From: DASTBU01 sp035711845
GTDB lineage: Bacteria; Acidobacteriota; Vicinamibacteria; Vicinamibacterales; 2-12-FULL-66-21
DNA: 64,000 bases
Assembly (NCBI GenBank): GCA_035711845.1
Contig: DASTBU010000088.1
Coordinates: 1-64,000 of the forward strand
Direction of reading: 5' to 3'
Positions 1-8,056 of the stretch are shown piece by piece (position 1 is the first letter of the stretch; each line of letters opens with the position of its first letter). Below the pieces are notes generated by a model. That model was not told the DNA's origin. It was given only the letters and a program-made list of their open reading frames with translations, and did no database searches. A program made the position numbers and the translations under genes.

Positions 1-440
1 AGCTTCTCGAGCGCGGTCAGATGATCCAGAAGAGAGGCCGTGTCCGACGGGGATAGCGCTCCCTGAGCGAGCCAGCGACCGGCGAGCAGGTCCACCGCTT
101 CGTGATGTTGTTCGGCGAACCGGTGATCCGCCTGGAGGTGCTGGAGTGTCTCGAACGCTGCCCGGGCCGACGGGTCCGGGGAGGTCCGCAGCCGTGGAAA
201 CAGGCTTTCCTCCTCGTCAGCCGAATGTCGCGGCGCGGCCGTCGAGAAGTATGTCAGCGCGCTCTCGAGGACACTGCGGTCACGGCGTTCCAGCGCCGAT
301 CCTCGCCGGCCCTGCGCAACGGTCACGAGCGCGGAAAGGAACCGCTCAATCCGGCGATGACAATCGCTCAGGAGCCCGAGCGGCTCGTTGAAGCCGTGAT
401 CGGCTGGCTGTCCAATCTTCACGAGCATTGAGGTCTGCAT
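1..440 (-). CDS. Hemerythrin-domain protein (5' part only; runs off the left edge)
   Basis: The reading frame is open from an ATG at 440 to the window edge with no stop, so only about 146 N-terminal residues are visible. The translation shows hemerythrin-type metal-binding elements: DCHRRIERFL near residue 26 and HSADEEESLFPRL near residue 72, the H..xEE..LFP pattern that binds a di-iron site in a four-helix bundle. Such proteins bind O2, NO or iron, usually in the cytoplasm. It lies just upstream of a second hemerythrin gene read in the same direction, with a gap of only about 23 bp, so the two are probably co-transcribed with this one distal. A second ATG lies four codons downstream, so the exact start is uncertain. 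Confidence 0.75.
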   Translation of the reverse strand, partial: MQTSMLVKIGQPADHGFNEPLGLLSDCHRRIERFLSALVTVAQGRRGSALERRDRSVLESALTYFSTAAPRHSADEEESLFPRLRTSPDPSARAAFETLQHLQADHRFAEQHHEAVDLLAGRWLAQGALSPSDTASLLDHLTALEK

Positions 441-463
441 CTTTCTGTTCTCGTTCTGAGGTG

Positions 464-1120
464 TCAACCCGACGGGAGATGATCTTCGAACTCTTCCCAT
501 TCCCATTCGTTCCACCATTCGGACTCCAGGCCCCCGCACGTGTCGCCCATGGCCGGACAAAGGACGCATCCGTCGCCCCTGATGGCGGCAGCGTCCGATG
601 AAGGCGGGTAGCGCAACAAAAGGTCTTCGGCCGCCTGTTGCGCCGCTGTCTGTTCGAGCCCCGGTTCCTGCCCTTGCAGCTCCCGCACGCCCTGCTTGCG
701 TAGTCGTGCTTCGCTCTCGGGGAAGAGTACGGAGTTTTCCGCATTGATGTGGTGCTGGAGCGCACGCGTGTAGTCGTTGGCGGTTCGGGAGAGTCCGGCC
801 CGGTTTACGTCGAGCGCCAGATTGCATTCCAACAGCCGTTCCATCTCGCCGAGTTGCCCGCTCATCCGCCGGTGATCGTCGGTGAGGACTGCCAGCGGGC
901 CCCGGTCGCCTGGCAGGTGCGCCTGTTCGACGAGGGCTGGGAAGAGGACGTGCTCCTCCCGTGCATGGTGGAAGTCTCCGGCGTACAGCCGGAAGAACCG
1001 GAGGAAGCGCCCGAGATCCTCGACATCGACAGCCCCCGGACGATCGGCAAAGGTACGAAACGACCCCGCGACTCGGTCGATGAGGTCGTGTTCCGCGCGG
1101 AGTTCGTCGATGAAGCGCAT
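464..1120 (-). CDS. Hemerythrin-domain protein
   Basis: About 218 residues. The start is placed at the ATG giving MRFIDELRAEHDLIDRV, because hemerythrin domains normally begin at this first helix; the open frame extends 21 codons further upstream. Metal-ligand motifs are visible as LRAEHDLID (helix 1), FHHAREEHVLFP (helix 2), DDHRRM (helix 3) and HHINAENSVLFP (helix 4), a complete di-iron set. The C-terminal tail after about residue 165 is extra, with a Cys pair (GCVLCPAMGDTC) and an acidic Trp-rich end (EWWNEWEWEEFED). Probable role: cytoplasmic binding of O2 or NO, or iron handling. It is divergent from the heme-binding DUF3365 gene, which fits a gas or redox function for the pair; that link is inference. 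Confidence 0.85.
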   Translation of the reverse strand: MRFIDELRAEHDLIDRVAGSFRTFADRPGAVDVEDLGRFLRFFRLYAGDFHHAREEHVLFPALVEQAHLPGDRGPLAVLTDDHRRMSGQLGEMERLLECNLALDVNRAGLSRTANDYTRALQHHINAENSVLFPESEARLRKQGVRELQGQEPGLEQTAAQQAAEDLLLRYPPSSDAAAIRGDGCVLCPAMGDTCGGLESEWWNEWEWEEFEDHLPSG

Positions 1121-1331
1121 CGAAATGCTGAGCTGGATGCCGAGTCCTGGGCGCCGGTGTCCGATGGTTGCTCGAACGAGCATCGACGGTTTACCTGAAT
1201 GCTCATATGACGGCCATCATGTCGGCGCCCGTTTTTGACGGCTTTCCGTCACTACGCTCCTCGCCGGCGGTCGCCTCCTCGGCGATCTGCCTCGTAAACA
1301 TCTCAAAGTTCCGGGTTTCCCCCTGTCAACC

Positions 1332-1347
1332 TGGCAGTTCGCTTGCT
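1332..1347 (+). promoter_or_regulatory. Candidate sigma-54 (-24/-12) promoter
   Basis: TGGCAG at 1332-1337, five bases, then TTGCT at 1343-1347. This matches the RpoN consensus TGGCAC-N5-TTGCT with the invariant GG and GC correctly spaced. It lies about 50 bp upstream of the DUF3365 gene start at 1396, in the divergent gap with the hemerythrin gene. No enhancer site was identified. Confidence 0.5.
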
Positions 1348-1395
1348 GGATCGTCTACCAGCCATCCGTTGGACGTCCCGGCTGGGGAGGTTCTC

Positions 1396-2532
1396 ATGTC
1401 GCGAATCCACTGCCTCGTACTTGTGGCGGCGCTCGCCGCCACCGGCGCCGTGGCAGGGTCGCGGGCTCGGCAAGAGCCCTTGTACCCGATCGCCCAGGCG
1501 CCGGAGGAATTCCGGCCGGCGATTCAGCAGGCCGACCTGCTCATCATCGCCCTTCAGAACGCCAACCTGGCGGAACTGAAACGGGAATTGGCCCGCGGTG
1601 GGCCGGCCGGGGCGATCAAGTCGTGCCACCTCGACGTGACGGGCGCCGCGTATCAGGAAGCGAGGCAGCGGGGAGTTGCTGTCGGGCGCACGTCGGATCG
1701 GGTCCGCAATCCCCTGAACGCACCGAAGCCCTGGGCAGCGCCTGTCGTCGAGAAGTATGCGGGTCAGCCGGCGGCGGGCGTGGATGGCTTCGTTGTGGAT
1801 CTCGGAAACCGCATCGGCGTGCTGCGTCCGATTGTGCATCGGTCGATGTGCTCGGCCTGCCACGGGCCCGAGGAGAAATTCACTCCTGGCGTGCGGGCGG
1901 AGCTAGAGGAGCGGTATCCCGTGGACCGGGCCAGGAATTTCAAGGAGGGCGAGCTGCGCGGATGGTTCTGGGTCGAGGTGCCCAGGAAGCCGGACGCGTC
2001 GGCGTCGCAGAATGGACTGACCATGGACCGAGACAACGACGGCCAGGACGCTGAGCTGCTGGCGGACTTCGATCGTCGGGTCCGCGCCTATGTCGATCTG
2101 CATCGGAGGCTCGAAGCCCCGCTGCCGCCGCTGCGTGTTTCGTCGAACCCGATGGAGATCCAGCGCGCCCGCGACTTGCTGGGCGAGGCGATCCGGCAAG
2201 CCCGCAAGGACGCAGGACAGGGGGACGTCTTCACGCCCCCAATCGCCTCTGTATTCCGGCGGCTCGTGAAAGAAGGGTGTCAGGCGCGGTTCGTCGAGCT
2301 GCTCGCGACGGTGAACGAGGAGCTGGAGCACCCGATCGTCCCGCCCTGCGTCAACGAGCCCTGGGGCGCAACGGCGATGTTCTCCATGATGCCGCCCGCC
2401 GTCCTGAACGCTCTGCCACCGTTGCCCGAGGAGCTGGAGTACCGCTTCATCAATCGCGATCTGGTCCTCTACGACGGGCACGCGAACCTGATTGTCGATT
2501 TCGTCAGGGACGCGATTCCGCCGACGACCTAG
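1396..2532 (+). CDS. Exported c-heme DUF3365 (Tll0287-like) protein
   Basis: 378 residues from the ATG at 1396, which has a GGGGAGG ribosome site at 1384-1390; the frame is open further upstream but without a better start. Residues 1-22 form a signal peptide (MSRIHCLVLVAALAATGAVAG). Residues about 30-230 match the DUF3365/Tll0287-like heme domain, with a single heme-attachment motif CSACH at residues 152-156 and the preceding IVHRSMC segment. The remaining 150 residues form a helical C-terminal region (MMPPAVLNALPPLPEELEYRF) that I do not recognise. Likely a periplasmic monoheme protein that senses or carries redox signals. The divergent hemerythrin gene and the candidate sigma-54 promoter suggest it responds to oxygen or NO status, which is inference. 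Confidence 0.75.
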   Translation: MSRIHCLVLVAALAATGAVAGSRARQEPLYPIAQAPEEFRPAIQQADLLIIALQNANLAELKRELARGGPAGAIKSCHLDVTGAAYQEARQRGVAVGRTSDRVRNPLNAPKPWAAPVVEKYAGQPAAGVDGFVVDLGNRIGVLRPIVHRSMCSACHGPEEKFTPGVRAELEERYPVDRARNFKEGELRGWFWVEVPRKPDASASQNGLTMDRDNDGQDAELLADFDRRVRAYVDLHRRLEAPLPPLRVSSNPMEIQRARDLLGEAIRQARKDAGQGDVFTPPIASVFRRLVKEGCQARFVELLATVNEELEHPIVPPCVNEPWGATAMFSMMPPAVLNALPPLPEELEYRFINRDLVLYDGHANLIVDFVRDAIPPTT

Positions 2533-2859
2533 ACGGGACACCAGGAGCGATTGACGACGCCCGACTTCGTTCGACAAGGGGTAAGGGACGGCAGAGGGGC
2601 AGGGCTGGCGCGCACAGCCTCGAATGCTGGTACGCGCACAGGCCCGGGCCCGCGGATCGGCGATCCCTCGAGCCGCGCGTGCGCAGCCCGGCCGTACTCC
2701 CAGGCGGGCCCATGGGTTGCACCCCCGAAGATCAGGTGCGAGGGACCGCAGAAGAAGCTGACGGATCCCTCGCGCTCCTGCTCAGCGTGACGCAGGACCG
2801 TCAATTCGATCTTGAGGAGCCAACGGGAATCCGTCAGTACCGGGCTCAGGAGAAGGACC
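2533..2859. other. Intergenic gap, no gene recognised
   Basis: 327 bases between two plus-strand genes. Overlapping open frames exist on both strands, but none has a recognisable domain or a good ribosome site. The last 12 bases carry the ribosome site of the next gene. Confidence 0.5.
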
Positions 2860-3147
2860 ATGGCCACCGCAACGCTCTCCCAGAAGGTGCAAGACGCCGT
2901 TGAGAACATCCGGGAGACGCTGGACGAGTTCGACCCCGAGGAGCTGCTCAGCGTCGCCGAGGAAACCGCACGAGAATTCCGCAGCAAGGTGCCCGTCGAG
3001 AATCTGACCGGCAGGGCGATCGACTGCATCAAGGCATACCCCCTCCAGGCAGTCGGCGTCGCGTTTGTCGGGGGCCTCCTGATGACCGCGATCCTCGGCC
3101 GGCTGACTGCCCCTGCTGCGCGAACAGGCGATTCGCTCGTCTCGTGA
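2860..3147 (+). CDS. DUF883/YqjD-like small membrane protein
   Basis: 95 residues from the ATG at 2860, preceded by AGGAGAAGGA. The first 60 residues form an acidic amphipathic helix (QKVQDAVENIRETLDEFDPEEL). A hydrophobic segment, AVGVAFVGGLLMTAILG, lies near residues 66-82 and a short tail follows. This is the ElaB/YqjD/DUF883 layout: a coiled coil anchored in the inner membrane by a C-terminal helix, in E. coli linked to ribosome or stress association. The helix is shorter than in YqjD. Function here is not established. Confidence 0.65.
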   Translation: MATATLSQKVQDAVENIRETLDEFDPEELLSVAEETAREFRSKVPVENLTGRAIDCIKAYPLQAVGVAFVGGLLMTAILGRLTAPAARTGDSLVS

Positions 3148-3307
3148 CCGGTGGTCCTCAAAGGCCATGATGGGCTCCGAGGCTGGTTCGGTCATCAAGG
3201 CCGGCACGCTCGCCAGGTATCCGCCGATTGACTGACGTAGGGTCACCTGGCAGCCGGTCCAGAACCTGACAGCGGTGATTATTCCGCGCCGCCCGGTGTT
3301 GAGGGGC

Positions 3308-4036
3308 TCATCCCGGCTGTCGTTGAGGAACCCGGGCCTGCTGGTCGTGCGAGAGAAGACGAACCGGAATGCCGCCGTAGACGGAGTTGGAGGCGAGCTT
3401 CGCGTACTTGGGCACGAAGCTCAGCGCCCCGATCTGGCAGCCGTCACCAGCTTCGACGCCGATCTCGATGATGCTGTCGATGCCGACGACCACGCCGCGC
3501 CCGAGCCGCACGCCGCCTGTTTTGACGACGCCTCGCTCGACGGTGTGGCCGGCAACGTGCGCATCGGCGCCAATCACCACGTCGTCACCGAGCTCCAGCA
3601 GGTTGTAGTCGCTGAGCGAGAGCGAGTTGACGTACACGCGCCGGCCGATCCGCGCGCCAGCCAGCCGCAGGTAGGCCGTCCACACCGGCGACCCGCGCAG
3701 GAGTCCGCCAGCGAAGAATCTGACGACGTGGAGTGCGGCGATGTACTCGACCCACCGGAGCAGCGGCCCACCGAGCTCGTCGATGCGCATGTCGAGGTCG
3801 CGGGGCGTTCTCAGCCGAAGAAGTCGGCAGGCAACCCCGGACACGGCCATCAGCAGGATCGCGAAAGCGACGTAGGCAGGGGCGGCCAGCACGGCCATCG
3901 CGAATGCTCGAAAGAACGGAGTGGGAGGGACCAGCCGCATCGTGATTGTCGCGGCGAGCAGCGGCGGCAGGGCGGCGGCCGCGCAGATTGCGGATTGGAG
4001 GACGAGTACGCGCACGACCAGCCACGCGATGCGCAA
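3308..4036 (-). CDS. Membrane-anchored hexapeptide-repeat acyltransferase-like protein
   Basis: 242 residues. The N-terminal 65 residues contain two or three membrane segments (LVVRVLVLQSAICAAAALPP, then AVLAAPAYVAFAILLMAVSG). From about residue 120 there is a left-handed beta-helix of hexapeptide repeats: RIGRRVYVNS, NLLELGDDVVIGADAHV, GVRLGRGVVVGIDSII, GDGCQIGALSFVP. This combination resembles the C-terminal transporter/acyltransferase half of Pls/NRPS-like proteins and some LPS-modifying acetyltransferases. The substrate is unknown. It is divergent from the alpha/beta hydrolase, sharing a roughly 120-bp promoter region. Confidence 0.7.
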   Translation of the reverse strand: MRIAWLVVRVLVLQSAICAAAALPPLLAATITMRLVPPTPFFRAFAMAVLAAPAYVAFAILLMAVSGVACRLLRLRTPRDLDMRIDELGGPLLRWVEYIAALHVVRFFAGGLLRGSPVWTAYLRLAGARIGRRVYVNSLSLSDYNLLELGDDVVIGADAHVAGHTVERGVVKTGGVRLGRGVVVGIDSIIEIGVEAGDGCQIGALSFVPKYAKLASNSVYGGIPVRLLSHDQQARVPQRQPG

Positions 4037-4104
4037 TCCCGTTCGCCGTGCGGGACTTCAGGTTTCGCGGCGGCTCGTGCATGCGGTCGCCCTCGTGCTC
4101 GTCC

Positions 4105-4112
4105 AGTATACA
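4105..4112. promoter_or_regulatory. Shared bidirectional -10 region
   Basis: The palindrome GTATAC at 4106-4111 reads as TATACA on the plus strand and TATACT on the minus strand. It can serve as -10 box for both the hydrolase (right) and the acyltransferase (left). The -35 elements are not clear. Confidence 0.35.
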
Positions 4113-4156
4113 GACGGCTGGCCTGACGGGGAGGGACGATCGATTGGAGGACCGGC

Positions 4157-4960
4157 TTGACGCGAGGCGACTACGATCCGCGCATCGCGGTCGAGGGCCG
4201 CGGCGAACCCGTGGTGCTCGTCCCCGGCATGGACGGCACCGGTGAGCTGTTCTATCGCCAGGTGCCGCTGCTCGCGAAATCCTATCGGGTCGCGACCTAC
4301 GCGCTGCGCGATGCCGCCGACAGGATGGACGTGCTCGTGGAGGACCTCTCCGGCGTCGTCGAGCGCGTGTCGGGCGACGAGCGCTCGGCGATCGTCATTG
4401 GGGAATCGTTCGGCGGCACGCTGGCGTTGAGCCTCGCGATTGCGAGGCCCGAACGCGTTCGGGCGCTCGTCGTGTTGAACTCGTTTCCCTACTTCGCGCC
4501 GCGCGCCCGGCTATACCTGGCTCGGGCCGGCCTGAGCGTGATGCCCTGGGGGATGATGGCCATGGTGCGCCGGACCACCGCGGCCGCGCTTCACTCCGGA
4601 CATACGCACCATCACGAGATGCGGCGGTTTCTCGAGCTGACACGACGCGCGACGCGTCACGGGTACCTGAATCGGCTGCGCATCCTCATGCACTACGACG
4701 TCAGGTCGTCGCTCCCCCGACTCCACATGCCGGTGCTCTTCCTGGCGTCCGAGCACGACCATCTCGTCCCATCGGTCAAGCAGGCGTTGTTGATGGCCGC
4801 CCATGTGCCCGGCGCAGCCGTGCAGATCCTCGACGGGCACGGACACATCTGTTTGATTGCCCCCGACCTGAATCTCGAGGAGATCCTCCGCGGCTGGAGG
4901 CCGCACCTCATCGAGGGCGACGCGGCCCGCTCCCCCGCTCCACGGGCCGCACCTGCTTGA
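4157..4960 (+). CDS. Alpha/beta hydrolase
   Basis: 267 residues from a TTG start at 4157 with GGAGG six bases upstream. The fold is visible: VVLVPGMDGTGELF (strand plus oxyanion loop), nucleophile elbow GESFGG near residue 83, a helical cap, FLASEHDHLVP carrying a likely acid residue, and the catalytic His in DGHGHICL near the C terminus. It is a soluble cytoplasmic serine hydrolase with no signal peptide. The closest types are carboxylesterases and MenH/epoxide-hydrolase-like enzymes; the substrate cannot be read from sequence. The last 15 residues are Pro/Ala-rich and dispensable-looking. Confidence 0.85.
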   Translation: MTRGDYDPRIAVEGRGEPVVLVPGMDGTGELFYRQVPLLAKSYRVATYALRDAADRMDVLVEDLSGVVERVSGDERSAIVIGESFGGTLALSLAIARPERVRALVVLNSFPYFAPRARLYLARAGLSVMPWGMMAMVRRTTAAALHSGHTHHHEMRRFLELTRRATRHGYLNRLRILMHYDVRSSLPRLHMPVLFLASEHDHLVPSVKQALLMAAHVPGAAVQILDGHGHICLIAPDLNLEEILRGWRPHLIEGDAARSPAPRAAPA

Positions 4961-5161
4961 TCCTGATCCGTACAATCCGCCGGTTTACCGCTTCCGGATC
5001 GACGGCGTGACCGGCGAGATTACGTCACCCCCAGGTTGCGGGCGCCCGATTTCGCGGTCCGGCGTCCGTCTCGGGCCTGTCCGCGTGGCAGGGGCCTTGT
5101 ATGGTCAGAGGTGCGGAACGTGCGGTCCGCCCGTCACGCGGACTGGCCGCCAGGGGGCATT

Positions 5162-5632
5162 ATGACCGTCCAGGACATCATGACGACGAACGTGCAAACG
5201 TGCACGCCGACCACGACGCTGCCGCAGGTCGTGAGGCTGATGCGAGAAGCCGGTTGCGGGATCATCCCGGTAATTGATACCAGAGGACAGGTGAGTGGTG
5301 TCGTCACCGATCGCGACATCAGCATGGCCCTGGTCGCGACCTCGCGCAAGCCGGCGAACGTGGCGGTGCACGAGATCATGTCGGGTCCCGTGCACGCGTG
5401 CGGACCAGGCGACGACCTGCGTAGTGCGCTGGCGGCGATGAGGCAATTCAGGGTGAGGCGCCTGCCGGTCATCTCGGCTGACGGCCGTCTGGAGGGCATC
5501 GTTTCGATGGACGACTTCATCCTGCGCGCGGTGGCCTCGGACGGTCCGACGTCGATCGAGATCATCGCGGCCATGCGGGAGATCCTGAAGCCTGCCGGCG
5601 AGCCGCTTCTCGTGGCCGACGTGCCGCGCTAG
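5162..5632 (+). CDS. CBS-domain pair protein
   Basis: 156 residues from the ATG at 5162, with AGGGGG five bases upstream. Two CBS motifs make up nearly the whole protein: MTVQDIMTTNVQTC to GVVTDRDIS (residues 1-58) and VHEIMSGPVHACGPGDD to GIVSMDDF (residues 68-120), forming one Bateman module. Such stand-alone modules bind adenine nucleotides and regulate partners or act as stress-linked sensors. The gene stops inside the last 71 bases of the convergent methyltransferase gene. A weak -10 (TATGGT near 5099) lies upstream. Confidence 0.88.
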   Translation: MTVQDIMTTNVQTCTPTTTLPQVVRLMREAGCGIIPVIDTRGQVSGVVTDRDISMALVATSRKPANVAVHEIMSGPVHACGPGDDLRSALAAMRQFRVRRLPVISADGRLEGIVSMDDFILRAVASDGPTSIEIIAAMREILKPAGEPLLVADVPR

Positions 5633-6473
5633 GCTCGCGGGACTGGGACTGCTGGCGGACGGCGGTGAAGCGCATTTGACGGTCGCCCGTCGTGACGCTG
5701 CCTTCGATCCTGTCGCCCTGGACGCGGCCGGTGTAGGTGGCGCCCGCGATCGTGAAGGTAATCTCGTCGAGGCGCAGCGTGCCATTCTCGATCGGCGTGG
5801 TCCGATCGCCGTCGGTCAACGTGCCGGTGATCGCCTGGTGCTCCTGCCGGAATTCGAGGGTTCCGTTGTCGGCACGCCAGACCCCCTGGACGTGCGCCGG
5901 CACGATGTACAACATCGCCTCGCACCAGCTGCGGCATCCATCTTCCATGCGGACGGTTGACTCCGGCGTCCAACCCGGAAGCCCGAACGTGTTTGCGACG
6001 ATCCGTGTGCCCGGCTCGAGCTCGACGAACTTCGGCATGAGCTTTCGAAGGTTCTCCGGCAGCAGGAACAGCGCGAGCACCGTTGCATCGGAGAAGTCGG
6101 CCTCGTACATGTCCCCCTGAACGAACGTCGCCTTGTCCGCCACGCCCGCGAGCTGTGCCTGATGCTTCGAATACTCGACGAGGTCCGGGTTGAACTCGAC
6201 GCCGCGCCCGCGTGCGCCGCGCCTGGCCGCGGCAATCACGTTGCGGCCGTCGCCCGAACCGAGATCGACCACCAGATCCTTCGGGGTCACGCGTGCGAGA
6301 TCGAGCATCTTCTCGACCATCTCCGGCGGGTTCGGCACCCACACCACGTCTTTGCCGGGCTGCCCGATCTTCGGCTCGTACTGCCGGGGAGCCGTCTGCG
6401 CGCCGAGCGCGGCCACGCTCGCCGAGACGACGAGGGCCGTGACTGGAAGGACGCAAACGGATGCGCGAATCAT
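5562..6473 (-). CDS. Class I SAM-dependent methyltransferase with signal peptide
   Basis: 303 residues from the ATG at 6473, which follows GGAGG; the open frame runs on upstream only through repeat DNA. Residues 1-26 look like a cleavable signal peptide (MIRASVCVLPVTALVVSASV then ALGAQ). The Rossmann core has motif I VVDLGSGDGRNVIAAA near residue 71, an acidic motif II GVEFNPDLVEYS, and FVQGDMYEADF. Residues after about 200 form a small beta-rich domain (GVWRADNGTLEFRQEHQAIT) of unknown role. The methyl acceptor is unknown. Export of a SAM enzyme is odd, see findings. The last 71 bases overlap the CBS gene tail to tail. Confidence 0.75.
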   Translation of the reverse strand: MIRASVCVLPVTALVVSASVAALGAQTAPRQYEPKIGQPGKDVVWVPNPPEMVEKMLDLARVTPKDLVVDLGSGDGRNVIAAARRGARGRGVEFNPDLVEYSKHQAQLAGVADKATFVQGDMYEADFSDATVLALFLLPENLRKLMPKFVELEPGTRIVANTFGLPGWTPESTVRMEDGCRSWCEAMLYIVPAHVQGVWRADNGTLEFRQEHQAITGTLTDGDRTTPIENGTLRLDEITFTIAGATYTGRVQGDRIEGSVTTGDRQMRFTAVRQQSQSREPSAARRPREAARRQASGSPAWPR

Positions 6474-6601
6474 CAGGTGCCTCCACCGGACATGCCGAAC
6501 GGCCAAAACTCCGGACCCAAGCTTACCCAACTCCCGACGCCCGGTGTCCAAAGTTGTTACGGTCGAGGTAGCAGTCTCTTGCCGTCGTCCGCCGTCCGCC
6601 G

Positions 6602-6836
6602 CTGAGCGCGTCGCACGTGGGCACGCGCACGTAGCACGTCGCACGCGACGCTGAGCACGCCGCACGTGGCACGCGCACGTAGCACCTCGCACACGCGCTG
6701 AGCACGCCGCACGTGGCACGCGCACGTAGCACGTCGCACGCGACGTTGAGCACGTCGCACGTGGCACGCGCACTAGCACGTCGCACGTGACGTTGAGCAC
6801 GTCGCACATCGCACATCGCACATCGCACGTGGCGGA
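6602..6836. repeat. Heptamer tandem array with a 48-bp higher-order period
   Basis: The array is built of 7-bp words of the form CGTNGCA, with a few 6-mers. The word CTGAGCA/TTGAGCA recurs at 6602, 6651, 6698, 6746 and 6793, giving a period of 47-49 bp and five copies. It fills the divergent gap between the methyltransferase and ctaA. Two GCCGTCC-like heptamers precede it near 6586. There are no unique spacers, so it is not a CRISPR. Confidence 0.85.
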
Positions 6837-6893
6837 GCGCCCACATCGCACCTGGCGGAGCCGCGCCGGTAGCGCCCCCGCGCATTTTGACGC

Positions 6894-6899
6894 TATCAT
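6894..6899 (+). promoter_or_regulatory. TATCAT -10 box next to the ctaA start
   Basis: TATCAT ends seven bases before the GTG at 6907, with no ribosome site between them. A transcript starting at the usual distance would be leaderless. Confidence 0.4.
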
Positions 6900-6906
6900 C
6901 GACTCA

Positions 6907-7926
6907 GTGCGCCTGCAGCGGTTTGCCTGGCTCGTCCTTCTCTATAACGTCGCCGTCGTCGTCTGGGGCGCGTACGTGCGGGCGACGGGCTCGGGAGCCG
7001 GTTGCGGCAGTCACTGGCCGTTGTGCAATGGGGAAGTCATCCCGCAAAGCCCCAGCCTGACCACCGTCATCGAGTACTCTCACCGGCTCACGAGCGGTTT
7101 GGCGTTGATGTCCGTCGTCGTATTGGTGATCTGGATCTGGCGGGTGTGCGGGCCAGGACATCCTGCACGAACCGGCGGGGTATTGTCGCTGTTCTTCATG
7201 CTGAGCGAGGCCGCCGTCGGCGCCGGCCTGGTGTTGTTCCGGCTCGTTGCGGACAACGCCAGCATGGCCCGTGCGCTGTTCATGGCGGTGCACCTGCTGA
7301 ACACGTTCATCCTTCTCGCGTGCATCGCGTTGACGGCCTGGTGGCTCTCGGGCGGGAGGAGGTTGTCGATGCGAGCGGCCGGCCCGGCGGCAGCCGGGGT
7401 CCTGGCCGGATGCGTGGCATTGCTGATTGTCGGCACCAGCGGCTCGATCGCGGCGCTCGGCGACACGCTGTTCCCGTCCCTGACGCTCGAGGACGCTCTA
7501 CACGCCGACCTGTCGGCGACGTCGCACCTGCTCATCAGGCTGCGTGTACTGCATCCGGTGCTCGCGGTGGCGGCGGCGCTGCTGCTGGCGATCCTCGCCC
7601 CGCGTCTCGCACGCGATCGAGGGCTGTGTGCGGAGCGGATGGCGCAGGCGGTCATCTGGTTGACGGCATCCCAGCTGGCGCTGGGTTTCTTGAACGTCGT
7701 TCTGCTGGCGCCAGTCTGGCTGCAGCTCGTTCACCTGCTCGTGGCAGATAGCATCTGGATCGCGTTCGTTCTGCTTGGGGCGAATGCTCTCGCAAGAGAG
7801 TCGCGGCCGGTGCTGAGCCGGGAGCTTTCAGCACGGAGCAGCGGGGACACGGAGGCCACGGGGCCAAGAGGAGAGTGGCCCGTCGCGGCGCGCTCTGCGC
7901 GCCACGAAATGCGCCAGAATCCGTGA
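6907..7926 (+). CDS. ctaA: Heme A synthase (COX15/CtaA family)
   Basis: 339 residues from a GTG at 6907. The frame is open upstream, but only through the repeat array, and the GTG sits just after a -10 box. The enzyme oxidises heme O to heme A for cytochrome oxidase in the inner membrane. Eight membrane segments are visible, with the family's His ligands in EYSHRLTSG, AVHLLNTF, LHPVLAV and LVHLLVAD, and a loop Cys pair in AGCGSHWPLCNG. The last 35-40 residues (after ANALARES) are hydrophilic and encoded by one arm of an inverted repeat, so the tail is probably not part of the original gene. No oxidase genes lie in the window. Confidence 0.88.
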   Translation: MRLQRFAWLVLLYNVAVVVWGAYVRATGSGAGCGSHWPLCNGEVIPQSPSLTTVIEYSHRLTSGLALMSVVVLVIWIWRVCGPGHPARTGGVLSLFFMLSEAAVGAGLVLFRLVADNASMARALFMAVHLLNTFILLACIALTAWWLSGGRRLSMRAAGPAAAGVLAGCVALLIVGTSGSIAALGDTLFPSLTLEDALHADLSATSHLLIRLRVLHPVLAVAAALLLAILAPRLARDRGLCAERMAQAVIWLTASQLALGFLNVVLLAPVWLQLVHLLVADSIWIAFVLLGANALARESRPVLSRELSARSSGDTEATGPRGEWPVAARSARHEMRQNP

Positions 7927-8056
7927 AGCACGCGCCGCAGCGAACCATCGGCGTTTGCTTCACGAAATCTGAGGCATTTCGTTCGGCTGGCCGAGGGCCA
8001 GCCGACCACGGGCCACACGTGGCCCCCGTGGCTCCGTGTCGCCGTGCTGAAGTTCC
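7821..8056. repeat. MITE-like nested inverted-repeat element
   Basis: The left arm (7821-7865) and right arm (8021-8056) are imperfect inverted copies, sharing TTCAGCACGG and GGACACGGAG.CCACGG-type words. Nested inside are GGCGCGC-TCT-GCGCGCC (7887-7903), GTGAAGCA/TGCTTCAC and GGCTGG/CCAGCC pairs. The left arm is translated as the tail of ctaA. A second locus near 32095-32212 shares the same words. There is no transposase. Confidence 0.5.

Noticed and set aside
6602..6836. Possible CRISPR array
   Set aside because: The repeats are contiguous heptamers with a 48-bp super-period and no unique spacers; no cas genes are nearby.
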